Below are positions 11,640 to 25,059 of a DNA stretch of 64,000 nt, piece after piece. The notes beneath the pieces are model-generated. The model saw only the letters and a program-made list of their open reading frames with translations, had not been told where the DNA came from and did not search any database. The stretch covers positions 1-64,000 of the forward strand of contig JAECUM010001699.1 in assembly GCA_016617855.1 (NCBI GenBank). The letters run 5' to 3'. The position numbers and the translations under genes are program-made. Origin of the DNA: Megalonaias nervosa. Taxonomy: Eukaryota; Mollusca; Bivalvia; Unionida; Unionidae. Numbering within the stretch: position 1 is the stretch's first letter; every line of letters begins with the position of its first letter.

Positions 11640-12720
11640 GATGGTCAAGGAGGAGGCTGCATCTGTTTAATGTGGATGGCCCTGGGGGTGATTCACATTA
11701 CCACGCTTCCTGGGCTATTGTGATGGGCCAGGAGTTGTTGTAAAGGATCTGTATTGACGGTCCATCAGATGTCAGCACATGTCAGGTGGTTTTGGCTGCA
11801 GCTTCCAATACACACTGCATAGTGGATGGGTTTAGCGAGGCCTGCTTCAGCATACCAAATGAAGTAGCTGAGAAGAGGTCTGCATGAGAACTTATGGTAA
11901 CCAACAACTAGTCTTTCTGTTCAATAGCTTCAATTGCTTGATTGAATGGCAGGCCCATTGTCCAGCAGTAACACCCACTTGAGATGATTTGGCATCCAAA
12001 TGGGGCAGTTTAGGCCGCTTTGGGCAATGGACCTGACAGCTTGAGGCAGACACCATTAGGTGTCAAAATTAAGGAAGGATCAGACCACTATCTATGTTGC
12101 AAACAATATTGTGGCCTGAAGTAAACCTCTGAGATCTTTCCTCAATCATGGATAAATGAAGAAGTAGCAGATTTGGTTCAGCCTGGACCCGACATCTTTA
12201 CCAAACTGACCAGTGACCTCTGACTGGCTGCCAGATATTGACCAGACACTGGGATGACTGGCCACCAGACACTGACTTGTACCAAGACCAGTCACTGTTC
12301 TGTGATCAGTCAGGTGACACATATGTCAGAACCATCTGATCCATCACTATCATGAGTGCAGTGCTGCTCCTCCCAGTCACGAGGGCATAACAAGCTACCC
12401 AGGAAGTGATGGGTGCCGTGTAGCTCATACATCTTGGAAGGGGGCAACATGCTACTCTGAATATTATTGGTGTTCAGCTACTCCTCCCTCGTCTATGGAT
12501 ATAATGCTCTCCTCTTGGGAGGGGCAACATGCTAAACTGAATATTATTGGTGTTCACCTACTCCTCCCTTGTATGTGGAGATAATGCTCTCCTCTAATGT
12601 TCAGTCCTTCCTTTAGGAGGAGCCTCACGTCTCCAAAGATACTGGTCCCATTATCTCCTGGGACCCAAGAGCACTTTTCAGACCTGAAGAGTTATCATCC
12701 TGCAGTGAAGCCCTAATGGC
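11640..12720 (-). other. Probable 5' part of the DIRS copy, unassigned
   Basis: This stretch is more GC-rich than its surroundings and lies upstream, in minus-strand sense, of the DIRS polymerase, so it is where a gag-like ORF would be expected. I cannot recognise a domain. It includes runs of 'ccagaca'/'gaccagt' near 12190-12310 and the tandem duplication at 12437-12600. Confidence 0.35.
12437..12600. repeat. Tandem duplication, ~80-bp unit, two copies
   Basis: The text 'gggcaacatgct' plus 'gaatattattggtgttca' and 'ataatgctctcctct' occurs twice in direct orientation with few differences. It may be part of a DIRS terminal region. Confidence 0.85.
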
Positions 12721-13083
12721 TCTGCAAAAGAGAAACCAGAGAACTGTGAAGAAGAGGGGAGGGACATTTTCTACAAACTCTATACTGTGTGTGCATCTAG
12801 AAAAAGCTAGATTCCAGATTTCAGTTGATCATAATTTGCAAAATGCACAGCGGTTTCTCCATGTGCACTATGAACAAATGAGGCAGTCTAGGTGAGAATC
12901 CTATTGGGCCCTTCCTGTGGCCATACTTTCCACCAGACATTGTTCTCTAAAATAACATTTCTTTCAAGAAAGCAATGAACAATAACAATATGTATACAAT
13001 GTCACATGTGAACTCGCTTGTTATATGTGTTGCTATATACACCCCAGTGGATGCACAAGAAAACCAATGAAAACCTACTTACC

Positions 13084-13360
13084 TTTCCTTTTGTTGTTGT
13101 TGTTATTATTGTGGGTTTAATACATGATTTTTCAACACATGCTAGGCTATACATGGTGGCCAGTATATCTGGTGGAGGAAGAAGCCTTGAAAACCCCAGG
13201 AAGAACCACCAACCCACAGAAAACTACTGGCAAGCTTTCTCACAAGCTCACACTGGCCAAGCCCTAGACTCAAACCCATGCAGAGGTGAGATGCATAGGC
13301 AATCCATGAAGGCAAGCACCTCAGACCACTCAACAACCCGGAACACCTCTTTCCTTTTGT
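13084..13360 (-). mobile_element. SINE family 2, copy with 11-bp target duplication
   Basis: On the minus strand a degraded tRNA-like head is followed by the conserved family body (plus-strand text 'ggtggaggaagaa', 'aagaaccaccaaccca', 'actggcaagctttctcac') and a short (AAC/AAT)n tail. TTTCCTTTTGT is repeated exactly at 13084-13094 and 13350-13360, which is the target-site duplication made by LINE machinery. Chance frames on both strands cross it. Family members lie at 22921, 37164 and 59966. Confidence 0.85.
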
Positions 13361-13384
13361 ACTTAAGTAACACATTCAATTGTT

Positions 13385-16300
13385 AAACTTGATTAAAAGG
13401 GCATGTTGCAAACAACCACACAGAACAATGCCAAATATTATATATTCATTGATGAAAAACACTGAATTTAGTGTTTTGATAGTCAAATAGGAAGAGGAAT
13501 ACATAATACCTACTATGTTATGGTGGGGTCTCTGCTCTGCTTAGCACAAACGTCTTAGCTGTATCAGTTGTAAAATTTGATATTGAGTATGAGTGAACCC
13601 TAACGATATGAGGGTGGAATACTGTGTGGTGACCAAAGTGGTCCCCTAACAATATTCTTAAAATGGAGAGGACAGAAATAACTTGGTATTCTTCACTGAA
13701 ATCACTTTGTTCATGACATAAATGGCCACTGCTAGTGTGAAACAGCCAATACTGTATTGTACACAATTCCATGCCTTTAAAATAAATTCCGTACTTTCTC
13801 ATAATCAATGCTATTTTCAAAGTTTAAGGGTAAAAGTGCAGAAAAACCTTTTCATAGTTTAGCTCTTGTATCTCTTTTATTTTAATATACAATGCCATGT
13901 TATTCTTGTAAAATAAACTTTGAAAAGAATTGTGACATGTGTCATAATGTTCCAGTGTTTTTCATTGTACATGTCTGATATAAACAGTATGGTGATCATT
14001 TGTAATCTCGTATCAAATTTTACTGTGTTCATTAATTTCTTCAAAATGGGTATTAGAAATAGAATCAAAATAAAGGAAACTATGACAAATTATTAACCAG
14101 CACACAAAACACTTTCATGAAATATCATTTATCGAGAAAGAACATCGAAGTTACCACTTGATACATAACAGTACATACATGTAAACTGTAGCTACGTGAT
14201 TTCTTGTGATGTACGCTACATTACAGACTGGGTGGAAAGTAGTTACTGATGAAATTTAGAACCTCATTTTTTATACATTACGTGCATTCGTCTATGTGTA
14301 TCCCTAGTTAGGTCACTGATAAATTTAACAAAATCTGTATCAGTACAAAGTATGAAACTGACATCTGCTATGGTCAGGTTTATGCCATCGGGATTTCTCC
14401 CATCTGTTTGTTTAGTGTGTTGACTTGCAGAGAGAAAGCAACAGAATCAGCGAGGGGTCCATAAAACCCACTACAGCTGCAACAAACTCTGTAACGGACT
14501 TCCACTAGATTGAGTGGATTTCCACTAGAATGGGTGGAAAATGCACCTTACTATCTGGACTTCACTACCTATAGTGGGTACTTAATCCCTTGCCCCTCTG
14601 TCCGCATCTACCAGATTGAGTGGGTGATCCATAAAACATGATGCGTGTACTATAATCACATGAAAAGAACATGGCGTTTTCATTCCCAAATAAGAGTAAG
14701 TTACACAATAGTAAAGGGTTGTATATTACTTCTATTAAAATGGACTTAAATTCCAGATGTAAATCGTATCAATTACACTGCATTTCAAACAGAGTTAAGA
14801 TTGTCGTAAACAAATAACAGATGCCCATTTGGATATCTTAAAAGACATTAAACAATGATTTCTGTGCACTTGAACTAGTTCCACCTGTTTATTATTGCTG
14901 ATGGCAGAGAACTAGATCTTAGTCAAAAGGTCACAAAAGGTATTTACCTGGATATGTAAATAAGGTAACTAAATAAGGTAGCTAAATTATTGGGGCCTAA
15001 AGAACCCTGTAAACTAATATCTATGGTTATGGCATTTGACCCATTTAAGACTCCTGACAATATATGATCTACTCAACAAAATGTAACAATGATATTCATC
15101 CTCTCAAGCCAAAAAGATACCTTCTCTGCACTGAAGCCAGTATAGCATTACATTATCTGGGTTATTTCCCCTTGCTACCATATTACCTGTATTAACACTC
15201 CCAGCTACAGTGTGGGCTATATCTGCCATTGCATGGTATGCTATAACTTCAGGATCTATATTGTTCCCTTAAAATTACAACAAACCACATCAACCTTGAT
15301 CCGTTGGTACATTATGTGACTGCAGTTCATTGTTGTATAATCTACCAACTCTATGAAACTATGAATGTATACCTGTTCAACAGCATATCAGTACAAGTAT
15401 TAGACTATGTAATCCATTTAACAGATAAAAAAGGAGTAAGATCAAACTTAAACAGCCCGTAATTCATGACTGCATAGCTCATTTCACTTCATTAGTCTCC
15501 AGTAGCCACTGTAAACATTTTAATGTAGAAAAAAAAAGGCCAGAATCAAGTGATCATTTTCATGCAGAAAATAAGGCCAGAATCAAGTGATCATTCTCAT
15601 GTATTTTTGCACTTTTGTATCTTTACATTTTAGCTAGTATTGTGTTGACATATAGTGAAACCACCTACCAACCCATCCACCCACCACACAAGCCCAGAGC
15701 CACCCACCTTCCTAAATGTACCTACCACCTACCTACTGTGTGACAGGGCATAACATGTAAACAGTTTTTTTCTATAATATCACAGAAACTGTAAAGAGCT
15801 GATGAAACAATAAATCAATATTGTTCTGATATTTTTTCTACCCTTGAACTTCAAATCTGCTCGAGACAGCATTATTGGAGTCCACTCCCAGAAGACTTAT
15901 TTTAATGTGTGAAAGTCAGTCACAGTCTTTTGAGTAACAGCCAGCAGTACCATTTTAGTTCATGCATCAATATTTACATTGATTAGCCACTACAGGTGAG
16001 GTCTCAAATAAAACATGCAGCATGCAGGCCACTCATATAATTCCTATAACATTCACATGTATTCACACTGTAAACCTGGAGTGTAACCTTGTACAGACAA
16101 TCATGTGGAAAGTATAGCACTGGCCAAAAGTATTTGTTCCTGCCTCCAACTGCACTGGTTAGAAAGGACCTTCTGTGCAGGCTAGGATGAATACAGGTCT
16201 AGCATGGATGAATCTATGGGATCATCAACATAAATAGCATGTCCATCTTAGTAAAGTATACATATAGATCATAGTGTCTGATTCTTCTTTGGGTGTAAAG

Positions 16301-16685
16301 GTGTTGTAGCAACAGAGATGCATCCATTTAACAAGTCTCATGATTGAAACATAAACTGCACCCAATAAACAAACTTTTATCACACAATTTCAAGAAATTA
16401 ACTGAAGAATGAAATACTGGTCACAGAGATCTATTTTGCAATTGGATGTAGAACTTGCCAAGATTCATCCACTCACCAAGTTTTATCAGCTAAACATAAA
16501 ATCATTACATGAGCCAATGAAAGGTGAAATGTATGTCACAATGACCTTCTTTTGTTGAAAGAATGTGAAACTAATAGAGATTATTACAATTAATTTTGAT
16601 GATTTTAGTATAAACTGCTTGTGACTAAAACCCAATTCTGTGAAAATGACGCTGTGACCTGTGCTTCAGCAAAGTCATACTCCAT
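13385..16685. other. No gene seen
   Basis: AT-rich, mostly unique-looking DNA. Small items are a 'gtccataaaac'-bounded stretch at 14455-14640 with repeated 'agattgagtgg' and 'actagaatgggtgg', a 30-bp tandem duplication at 15536-15603 ('ggccagaatcaagtgatcat'), and a CCA-rich stretch at 15658-15740. No coding signal was found. Confidence 0.5.
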
Positions 16686-16689
16686 CAAA

Positions 16690-17990
16690 TGGGAGTTCTG
16701 AAATTTAGTTTTGTTTGACTTTGCTCACTTAGCAAAAAATGAACTCATCCTTCCCTGAATCACAACTGCTTTTCAATATTTTTCCTTCAAAACTTAATCA
16801 CACTTGCACAATATTCCCAGTACAAAAAAATGTCATGTTTTGTATTTTATACATGGAGTAATGTCAGACTTCAAAGAAATGCTTCCACTGATCTCACACT
16901 TGCCAGTAATCTTTAATAAAGATGGTTTAAACACTATTATTCAAAGGAATGATGCATAATAACTTTTGTTGTCAACAAGCTTCTCTTTGATCAGAAATTC
17001 TGGCAGTCAGTGAAATTTCCATTACAAAATCTCACTTATATTTTCAAACATTTGGTAAAATCTCAGTGAAATTTCAAGAAAATTTGGTGAAATACCATAA
17101 TTTTGGTAAAAAGGACATTTGAGTGATGTCACTGAATTTTCACTGCGATGTCACTGAAATTTCAGTCAAATTTTCACTAGGGTATGATTTTTGAGAGTAT
17201 ATTTTAATTGGAAGCAAAAAACCTTATTTCTCAGAGTAAACATCAGTCATCAAGTCGAAAATCCGCATTGCACCACAGTTTCTAAGTCCAACAATTCATC
17301 TCTGCTTGTAGTTCTTTTGATAAAGTTCCAAATTACACCCAACATTTCTGCTAAAATCAGTGCAAGTCCAAAATCTGTCTTACAGCAGGAAAATGAATTG
17401 AACAATCAGAACTTTTCCATCTATCAATGATCCTTCAGGGAGGAAAAAGAGAAATAGTATGATTCACTATTAGACAGATTCAGTCTGCCACCTTAGCAGT
17501 ATTCCCTGAGTCTGCCTAAAGTCCATCTTAAATTTGGTGTTTTTAAGCAGAATACACCCTGAATCCACCTAAACTCCAGGTGGAATCTGCCTAAAAATTT
17601 TGTACAGGTTAAAGATGAATTGGGTTGTTCCACTTAGTGTACTTAACCTATGCAAATTAGGCTAATTGGCTCTTCCACATCAATGCTTAAAGAGCTTAAC
17701 ACTAGCTATTGTCAGCCAATTAAGTAATTGGTGAAATGGTAGTGGCTTATTTTTGACCACCATTTTTTCAATATATTGCCTCAATAACAAATAGCTCTAT
17801 AAACTGTCCACAGGATAGTTTTACATGAGCACTAAGCAGGACTATTTACAGTTTCGTACAAACAAAATGTTATATATCATTGTATTAAAGAAATATCTCT
17901 CTACATTCTTCTAATTTTTCCTTTTTTCTGTACTGCAAGTACTGAAAATTGTGTTTTTTGAAACACAACCATGTGGGAGCTTTGGGAGTC
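16690..17990. repeat. Dispersed repeat or duplication, copy 1 (partner at 21815-22500)
   Basis: Positions 16700-16980 match 21820-22085 ('gaaatttagttttgtt', 'gatggtttaaac/gatggcttaaac', 'aataacttttg'). Positions 17610-17960 match 22135-22480 ('ttgttccactta.tgtact', 'cctatgcaaattag', 'atagttttac'). In copy 1 the two blocks are separated by about 600 bp absent from copy 2, including a run rich in 'gtgaaatttc' (17040-17180). Confidence 0.65.
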
Positions 17991-17999
17991 AAAAATTTT

Positions 18000-18615
18000 G
18001 TTTTTCCTGATACGTGTTATACCCAAAGGAACAAACCCTTCACCTTTCAGATCTCTGAAATTGAAATGCAAATAAGAACAGAGTTATCTTTAGATTAAGT
18101 GTTCTTCTTAAGCAAACACATCCAGAAGATTTTGTACAGTCACTAATACTGCCGAATATTTAAATAGGACCAACAATGTTAGGAAAGTAAACAACTTGTA
18201 AGTTACCATGCCCCTTTTCAGGCAGTGTTTGTGATATTATAAACCAATTTGGATTAAAGGGGATTAAGAAATAATTTCAGTCATATATGCAACAATGACA
18301 GATGTTTTAGAGATTCATTGATTTCTTGGGGCAAAAAAAGCTCTTACAACATGAAAATCCACCTCTTAAAAAAAAACCTGACTGATTCACTGTTTTGAAA
18401 GATATGGTACAAACAAAGACTTATTTTTGCATGACTTACTGGTACTTATGCGTGGTAGGTCATCTGCAACACATTACAGAAATTGATTAGTATTTCTTCT
18501 GCCCACTTTGATTTGCTCAGGTTACAGAATTTGAGAAATGCAAATGCTTTAGTTCTCATTTTGCAAGTGTTTTATCACCAGGTTCTTGCATGGTTGTAAA
18601 AATTAGACAAAGTCT
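18000..18615. other. No gene seen
   Basis: AT-rich sequence without recognised features. Confidence 0.5.
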
Positions 18616-18621
18616 CACATA

Positions 18622-18812
18622 CCATATATACTCATTTACAAGAGAAGTCAAATCGCAAACAATGGAGATCCTGATCTGCCATGGCATAATGCTCCTGCAT
18701 ATTAGGGTCTATGTTGTTTGTTCTACTGATTATTTCTAGCAAACTGCACAGAACTAGAGTTGCCAGGTCTGTGTAGTATGCATTAGGACTCATCTTACAA
18801 GCAATTAAACAC
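18622..18812 (+). mobile_element. Double-hairpin element, copy 3
   Basis: It contains 'gatcctgatctgccat', 'gcataatg', 'agggtctatgttgtttgtt' and 'aaactgcacaga', with the outer ends 'tatatactcatttacaag' and 'ggactcatcttacaagca'. The second hairpin is shortened compared with the copies at 26388 and 42197. Confidence 0.75.
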
Positions 18813-18814
18813 CT

Positions 18815-19210
18815 ACATGATGTTATCACAACCAGTGGTAATAATTTATCAAGTGTTGGTTATCAGTGTCCCTATATACCTTGTATCAGCCCCTTGTGGC
18901 TCCACATACAGGTGTCAGACACTCTTCACAACCCTACAAACTCCCCCGAGTCTCTCTTCCTGAGGTATTCCTATAGAAAAATTCAGAGCTCAGCTGGTGC
19001 AGATTGCTGTGACAGGATTTGCCTCCATTATGCCAAAGATTATTTATATTTACAATAAAGTTTATATTGAACCTATATATTGTGTGTTATTTAAAGTTCT
19101 GTCCAATTCTTCAATTTTTAATTTTCAGAATTTTACTTAATATAAGTTGGCACAATAAAGCCACTATTGTGTTGAGATGCAGTAAAACATTACAACAGTA
19201 TTGTCATAAC
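18815..19210. other. No gene seen
   Basis: AT-rich sequence between two hairpin elements, without recognised features. Confidence 0.5.
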
Positions 19211-19213
19211 ATC

Positions 19214-19357
19214 CCATTTGTTTGTACCCCCTCCTACCACTTTTAAAAACAGAAAACATCACGGATATAAAAAATGCAAAAAACATTTCATTCACTGATT
19301 TTTTATATCTCTGATGTTTATCAATTTTAAAATTGGTAAGGGGGTACAAACAAATGG
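19214..19357. mobile_element. 144-bp foldback (hairpin) element
   Basis: The left arm starts 'ccatttgtttgtaccccc' and the right arm ends with its inverse, 'gggggtacaaacaaatgg'. The pairing continues inward through 'acca.ttttaaaa', 'aaacatca' and 'gatataaaaaat' for about 60 bp per arm, leaving a loop of roughly 20 bp. It has no coding capacity and resembles a foldback MITE. Confidence 0.8.
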
Positions 19358-19359
19358 AA

Positions 19360-20220
19360 GGCTGTGCTAATAACATACATACATACATTCATATACAAAG
19401 ATACATACATACATACTGTGTACATGTATTTTAGATATGGTTGTAATTAGCAGTCACTGTGTAAGTGTATTTTACAGCTGTAATTATCAGTGACTACGTA
19501 CATGTATTTGAAAAATACCCTTTGTGATCTTGCTATAATGGTTCAACTTGACTTTGTTGCTTGACAACCAGCAGTTGGATTCATGTTTAGAAAATGTGTG
19601 CTGAGAATCTTTTCTAACTAGCCTAGTAGACCATTAAATATGCAGTAGATAATTTTCTGAGCTATCCTTATGTTATCGTGTAAATTTCAATAGAAAGTAA
19701 TAACTTCAAACCAATCAATCATAATGGCTGAATGCATTTTCAAAAAGCTGCAGCAGATTTTTAGACAATGATTAGATATTTAAAAAAAATGGTGGTGTGA
19801 TACAGTAACATTCCACAAGCTCATTCACAGAAGACAACTGATACACCACATTTCAACTCTTTTTAAACTGAATACCTCATTCCCAAGAATTTTCATATTT
19901 TTTTCCTTCAAAACTTACCACCTTTTCAGGATATTACAGTGTTCCATGTATGTCCAAAAAGAACTCTTTGTTCAAATAAAATTTCAGTGATTTTGCCATC
20001 TTATCAAATTATTTCAGATTAAACATCTATATGTATATATAAGAACTGCAAAAAAGGAAGAAAAAAAACAATACTATTAATAAGAAAAATAAGACAAGAA
20101 AGTAGAGTTTATACCACTGTGATGGTACGCATGCTTTTTTAAAAGAAAAGTTATCTTTTATGTGTGCACATAATTAAATAAGAAGGTAACTGCTTGCATC
20201 TCATGTGCACACAATCAAAG
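19360..20220. other. No gene seen; short (CATA)n runs
   Basis: CATA-type short repeats occur at 19375-19415. The rest is AT-rich and featureless to my eye. Confidence 0.5.
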
Positions 20221-20224
20221 ATGG

Positions 20225-20670
20225 CTGTAAAATATGCAACCTTTGACCCCAAGGTCAACAGAGAACAGCAACCATGTCACAGAATTAATTATCTAAGCTT
20301 CATAATTATTCATCCAATGTATGAAGAAAATGCATCAGCTTACCTTGGGAAGATAAGCAAATGAAAAATCTTTAATCACAACCATAAGACATATTTTCTA
20401 TGACTGATCTTGACCTTAAAATGCGGCAAAAGCATGCCACAGAATGAAATGATTTCAAGTTTCATATGATTCATTCCAAGTAAAAAGAAAATCCATCCTG
20501 AAGTTGAGGAAATATAGGAAAGCAAATGAAAAGTCATAACCTTAATGCACATTTTCTAAGACTATAGCCTTGACCCAATGTCAAAGGGACAAGCATCCAT
20601 GACACTAAATAAATTATGGTCTTAGCTTTATAATGATTCAAACCAAGTACAGAGTGTGATGAAAATCCAT
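20225..20670. repeat. Tandem ~165-bp repeat, 'tgaccttga' type, three units
   Basis: Units begin near 20235, 20400 and 20565. Each has 'cttgacc..a.tgc', then 'ca.gccatg.ca', then 'ataatgattcat.ccaagta' and 'gaaaatccatc'. It is related in style to the blocks at 738-1170 and 50520-51190. Confidence 0.65.
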
Positions 20671-20671
20671 T

Positions 20672-21812
20672 TCATTTTATGTGTATCCACTGTATATCTA
20701 TATAGCCTGTACTTTTATGGGGAAAAAGTGGTGTACTTTTTAGGGAACTTGTATAATATTTAGCACTCAAAAGGCAAACTCAACCCAACTCAATCCCTTA
20801 TTTAAATGGTTGGTCCCTAAACAAAGACTCTAAGTTTTGTATTCCAGAGAGATCAATCATAGGTCAGACTAAGGGGTAATAAACTATAAATATACAGCGT
20901 AAGCATAATCTCAGTTTAATGTTTAACTTCTAATATATCTAACAAAATACAGCGCACAAAGTCAAATTTATGATGGATCGTTGCTCAGCAACAAAATTCT
21001 ACAGTGAAATTTGTCTGTAATAACTTGAGCCATTTTCTGTGAAGCTGGAGACATGCAACTAGCAGACATAAGAAACCTGCTTTTAGTCTCATTTATCCTG
21101 CATTAAGCCAAGACAAGGCACTAGACTGCATTGAATGTCAGCCAATTGTTGCTGAACCTGTCAAGCAGAATCCAGTTACATCAGTCACTACTTGATGCAA
21201 TTTGGCTGGTTCCAGACTAAACTGACTGCAAACCAGATCTATTTTAATTTTATAGCACATTTGTGGCAGGAGAAAAACTAAATGATTTTATTTCACTGAC
21301 ATAAAGGGCGGTGTCAGCTACCGGTAGATTCCTAAACAACAAATAAGAAAGGCAAGATTGAAAGAAGGGATGGGTTTTTGATAAGAGTCCAATAAAATGT
21401 GTCATGACACCTTTGACCAATACAATGATGTATTCCCCTACCCCTATAAGACTTCCACAAACTCAGAACTTGACTTTAATAGATATATTAACACTGATGA
21501 CAAGAATGCCACTACCACTACCTAACAATGATATGCATGCACATGTCATAATTCTTATGCAGGTGCTAGTTGAGCAAATCTTAAAATGTCCCAAACCTCC
21601 AGGCGCTACAGTATTTATCCATATCTAAATTGTAACAACATAAAAGTAACAAAGATTCTGATAACAGCCATCCCATATAGAATCAATTTACATACATGCC
21701 ATATTCCCAGACAATGTTGGGGAGTTTAGGGGATTGAGAAAGTGTCAATATGGTGCCACTAGTGTCAAAAAACAAAAACCCACCTCCTTGCTGCTGCACT
21801 ACAAAATCCATC
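20672..21812. other. No gene seen
   Basis: AT-rich DNA. A 74-codon frame at 21404-21628 is Thr/Pro/Leu-rich by chance composition and has no recognised domain. Confidence 0.5.
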
Positions 21813-21814
21813 CA

Positions 21815-22500
21815 GGAGTTCAGAAATTTAGTTTTGTTCAACTTTTGTTCATTTTGCAAATTGCTCATCCTTTCCTAAATCACACTTGCACTGCAACATT
21901 TTGTCTTAAAATATGAACCACACTTGTACACTATATTCCAAGCACTGAAATAATAGTATTTCGTGTTTTATATATAGAATAAAATCCATCTTCAAAACAA
22001 ATGTTTCTGCTGATCACAAACTCACCAAAATCTATAATGATGGCTTAAACGTTCTCATTCAAGGCAGTGGTGTACAATAACTTTTGCTCTTCGACACATA
22101 TCTCTATGACTGTACCTAAATAAAATGAACTACCAGTAGGTTGTTCCACTTAATGTACTTTACCTATGCAAATTAGCATAATGGGCTCTCCCAGCAGTGT
22201 TCAAAGGACTTCACATCATCATCCTAACTTCCCTGACAGACAGCTAGGTAATCTGAAACGATGGTTGCTTATCCCTGACCTCCTCACCTTTTAACTGACT
22301 ACATGAAAATCAGCTATATAAAACTGCCATGAGAATAGTTTTACTTGGGCTTTAAGGAGGACTGTCCACTGTTTATACAGACTACATGCTTCAGACATGT
22401 AATGTGGTTATCAAAACTGTACTATTTATTTTCCACCTAAGATTACTGAAACATGACCATGTTGTGGGTGGGGGTAGAAGTACAAAAACTGTGTTTTTTG
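21815..22500. repeat. Dispersed repeat or duplication, copy 2 (partner at 16690-17990)
   Basis: It is collinear with 16690-17990 but lacks the intervening 600 bp. The junction of the two matching blocks lies near 22095-22130. Confidence 0.65.
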
Positions 22501-22920
22501 TGTGACATGTCAGGCTATGACATGTATGCAGTTGCAACACGCCATGTTGTTTCTACCAAAACTCACCTAAGGAATACTTTGATAGCATTAAAATGGAATA
22601 ATCACCAGAAACTGGCAAAGAATTCAACCACAATCTGTAGGCAAAATGTACAGGAAAAGAAAGTTCTCTAATAATACTTGATACAATAACTTTGGAATGT
22701 TGTGGCAAGAATAAGTCATCTTAATCAGCAAGTCGCCATAATGAATTTTTTAATAACATGATGGTATGCAACATTATCTGGTAATCACTGTACATGTTTA
22801 AAGCAATGGTGGCTACAGTAGTATTTTCATGGTTTTTATGATCACTGGTGGATAGACACAAGCGGGTTCTGATTAATAGTGAATGACTAGAATAGTCTAC
22901 TAATGCTCTGCCCTTGACTT

Positions 22921-23150
22921 TGTGGGGTTTAACACCATTTTTCAGCACATGATGGGCTATATTTGGCAGCCAGTATATTTGGTGGAGGAAGAACCAGGAA
23001 AGAACCACCAACCCATGGGATTAGCCACTGGCAAAAGTCCTCATATGCCCACACTGGTCAAACCAAAAAACAAACTCACACAGACAGAAGAGAGATGTTT
23101 GAGTGATCTGTAGAGGCAAGTACCTAGACTACTTGGCCATCCAGGGTCCC
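22921..23150 (-). mobile_element. SINE family 2, copy without visible target duplication
   Basis: Plus-strand text 'ggtggaggaagaaccaggaa', 'agaaccaccaacccatggg' and 'actggcaaaagtcctca' marks the reverse complement of the family 2 body. The tRNA-like head near 23090-23150 is strongly diverged, so this is an older copy. Confidence 0.75.
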
Positions 23151-23454
23151 CCTGCTACAAATGATTTTGGGGAAACAGCACAAACCCTTATCTCTCTGCA
23201 CATGAAAAACATTTATGAAGAAATCACTCCAGAGATGCCTGTAACTGCTGTGTCATCTTCTTGTATGCCATACAACATTTTTAGGTGTCTTTTTTGTATA
23301 CTTCTAGTTGCCATTTTCTGGAACAACCTGCATGAATGAATTCTGTGCACAATAAAATTACACTAAATTTATTGAACAGATTGTGACTTATTGTGGAGGG
23401 TATTCCTATTATCAGTGTCCAGAAGCATACGGAAAATAAATATTGCAAACAGTG

Positions 23455-23640
23455 ACTGACTGGACAAGCATTTTCTGAAGATGGCAGCCATATTGGAAGG
23501 ACAAGGGGGATCATTTTCATTTAGGACTAATTAGACCCAGGGTTGAACGTATATTACATTTCATGGCAATTCTAACATTAATTCTGGAGTAGAGATTACT
23601 GGCTGAAGCTAATGCACAGATGCACAGACAGATGCCAGTT
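23455..23640. repeat. Dispersed repeat, 'ccatattggaagg' type
   Basis: The text 'agatggcagccatattgg', then 'atcattttcatttaggacta' and 'acagacagatgccag', is shared in style with the tandem block at 25060-25830. It is a single unit of that family. Confidence 0.5.
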
Positions 23641-23644
23641 GACT

Positions 23645-24480
23645 GGATGAACTACTGATGACTGACAAGAGGCCATCATATAATCTTTTCTGGTTTTTGA
23701 TCATCCTGCTATCACTACTGATGCTCCTGTCTCAAAGATCAAAATCTTGTCATATGATGAATCCACTGGGGGGTGCAGGATGCCAATTTCAGTTGATTTT
23801 GTAGTAGCTGCAGACCAGAGATTTAAAGATCTTGCAAATTATGATCCATCCTTTCCCATATCCACACAATGAAGTTCTGACAAAAATATTCCTTTCTGCA
23901 AAACCATGACTATTGATATCCTTCAAAATTAATTACTTCACAGTGCTGAAGACACAAAGGTGCAGAAAAACAATCTTGCTTTTAAAAAAGTAAGAAATGA
24001 TATTTAAATATTCTTACTTGAATGGTGACACCAATGTGACATATGCTGTACTATGCATGGAACATCTGCCTGAAATGATAAAAACAAATTTGGCATCTAA
24101 CTGCTGTACTATGCATGGAATAATAAAACACATAAAATATAATGGCTGAACTAAATAATTTATTTCATTGATTAAAATCATTGTAACAAGAAGCCAAAGT
24201 TGACCAGAGACTAGTCTTCGAGCTGACATCTACCTAACAGGTGATTCCAATTTCCTCTGTAGCTAGAAAGTAAACAACTGTAACACTGAGCTTATTTTTA
24301 TAAACTTTAGCATGATCCTTAATCTAGAGATGGGATACAGACAAATGGACATGCACACAGACACCAAAGTGATCCCTAACTCAAGATTCTGCCAAGGCCG
24401 GCTCAACAAAATGCAAATCCAAGAGCAGTTGGCTCCAAAAATATGAGTCAGCATATGCTTTCTGGTTTTTAAAGCTGTTT
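23645..24480. other. No gene seen
   Basis: AT-rich. A 19-bp direct repeat 'tgctgtactatgcatggaa' occurs twice, near 24043 and 24102. Confidence 0.5.
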
Positions 24481-24484
24481 CTGT

Positions 24485-24880
24485 TCTTTAGTAATTATAG
24501 CCATAATGAATGACAGATTAGCATCATTTGTGCAAACTTGATGAATCTTATTCCAACTACAATGTTTTCTGTGAAATCTGGCCAGCTTCTTTTGACCAGT
24601 TCTTGAGAATTAGTTTAAAGTCTTTGCTGTTTTTAGTAATAATGATGATGCTGAATTATGGATGAACATCACTTCCAAGATAATGAACTGCCCTAATGCC
24701 AGCATGGTTTCTGACAAATTAGGTTAAATTATAATCAGAAGTTTTTTTGCAATTTTTAGTAACAGCTGCCATATTTGATGATAACTTTAAGAATATGCAT
24801 CGATAGTACTGTTGGTTTGGACAAACATATCATTCAGTTAAAAGCTGTCAAATTATAAAGGGCCTTATGAAACAAAATAC
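24485..24880. repeat. Degenerate tandem repeat, ~130-bp unit, about three units
   Basis: Repeated 'ttttagtaa' followed by 'gcca' or 'gatga', and 'aatgcca.catggtttctg' or 'acaatgttttctg', recur at roughly 130-bp spacing. The match is weak and only visible by eye. Confidence 0.4.
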
Positions 24881-25059
24881 ATCTATTATATGAAATTCTT
24901 TTGTCAAAAAGGAAGCCAGATTACAAATTAAAATAAGTCAGTAGATGGCATCTGGTGAAAAAAAAAAAATAGAGCAAGAGTCCCCGAAAAGGAAATATGA
25001 TCTACTGGCCAAAAAGAATTTCCTGGAATTCAAGAGAAGACCATTTCTTTTTTTTTAAC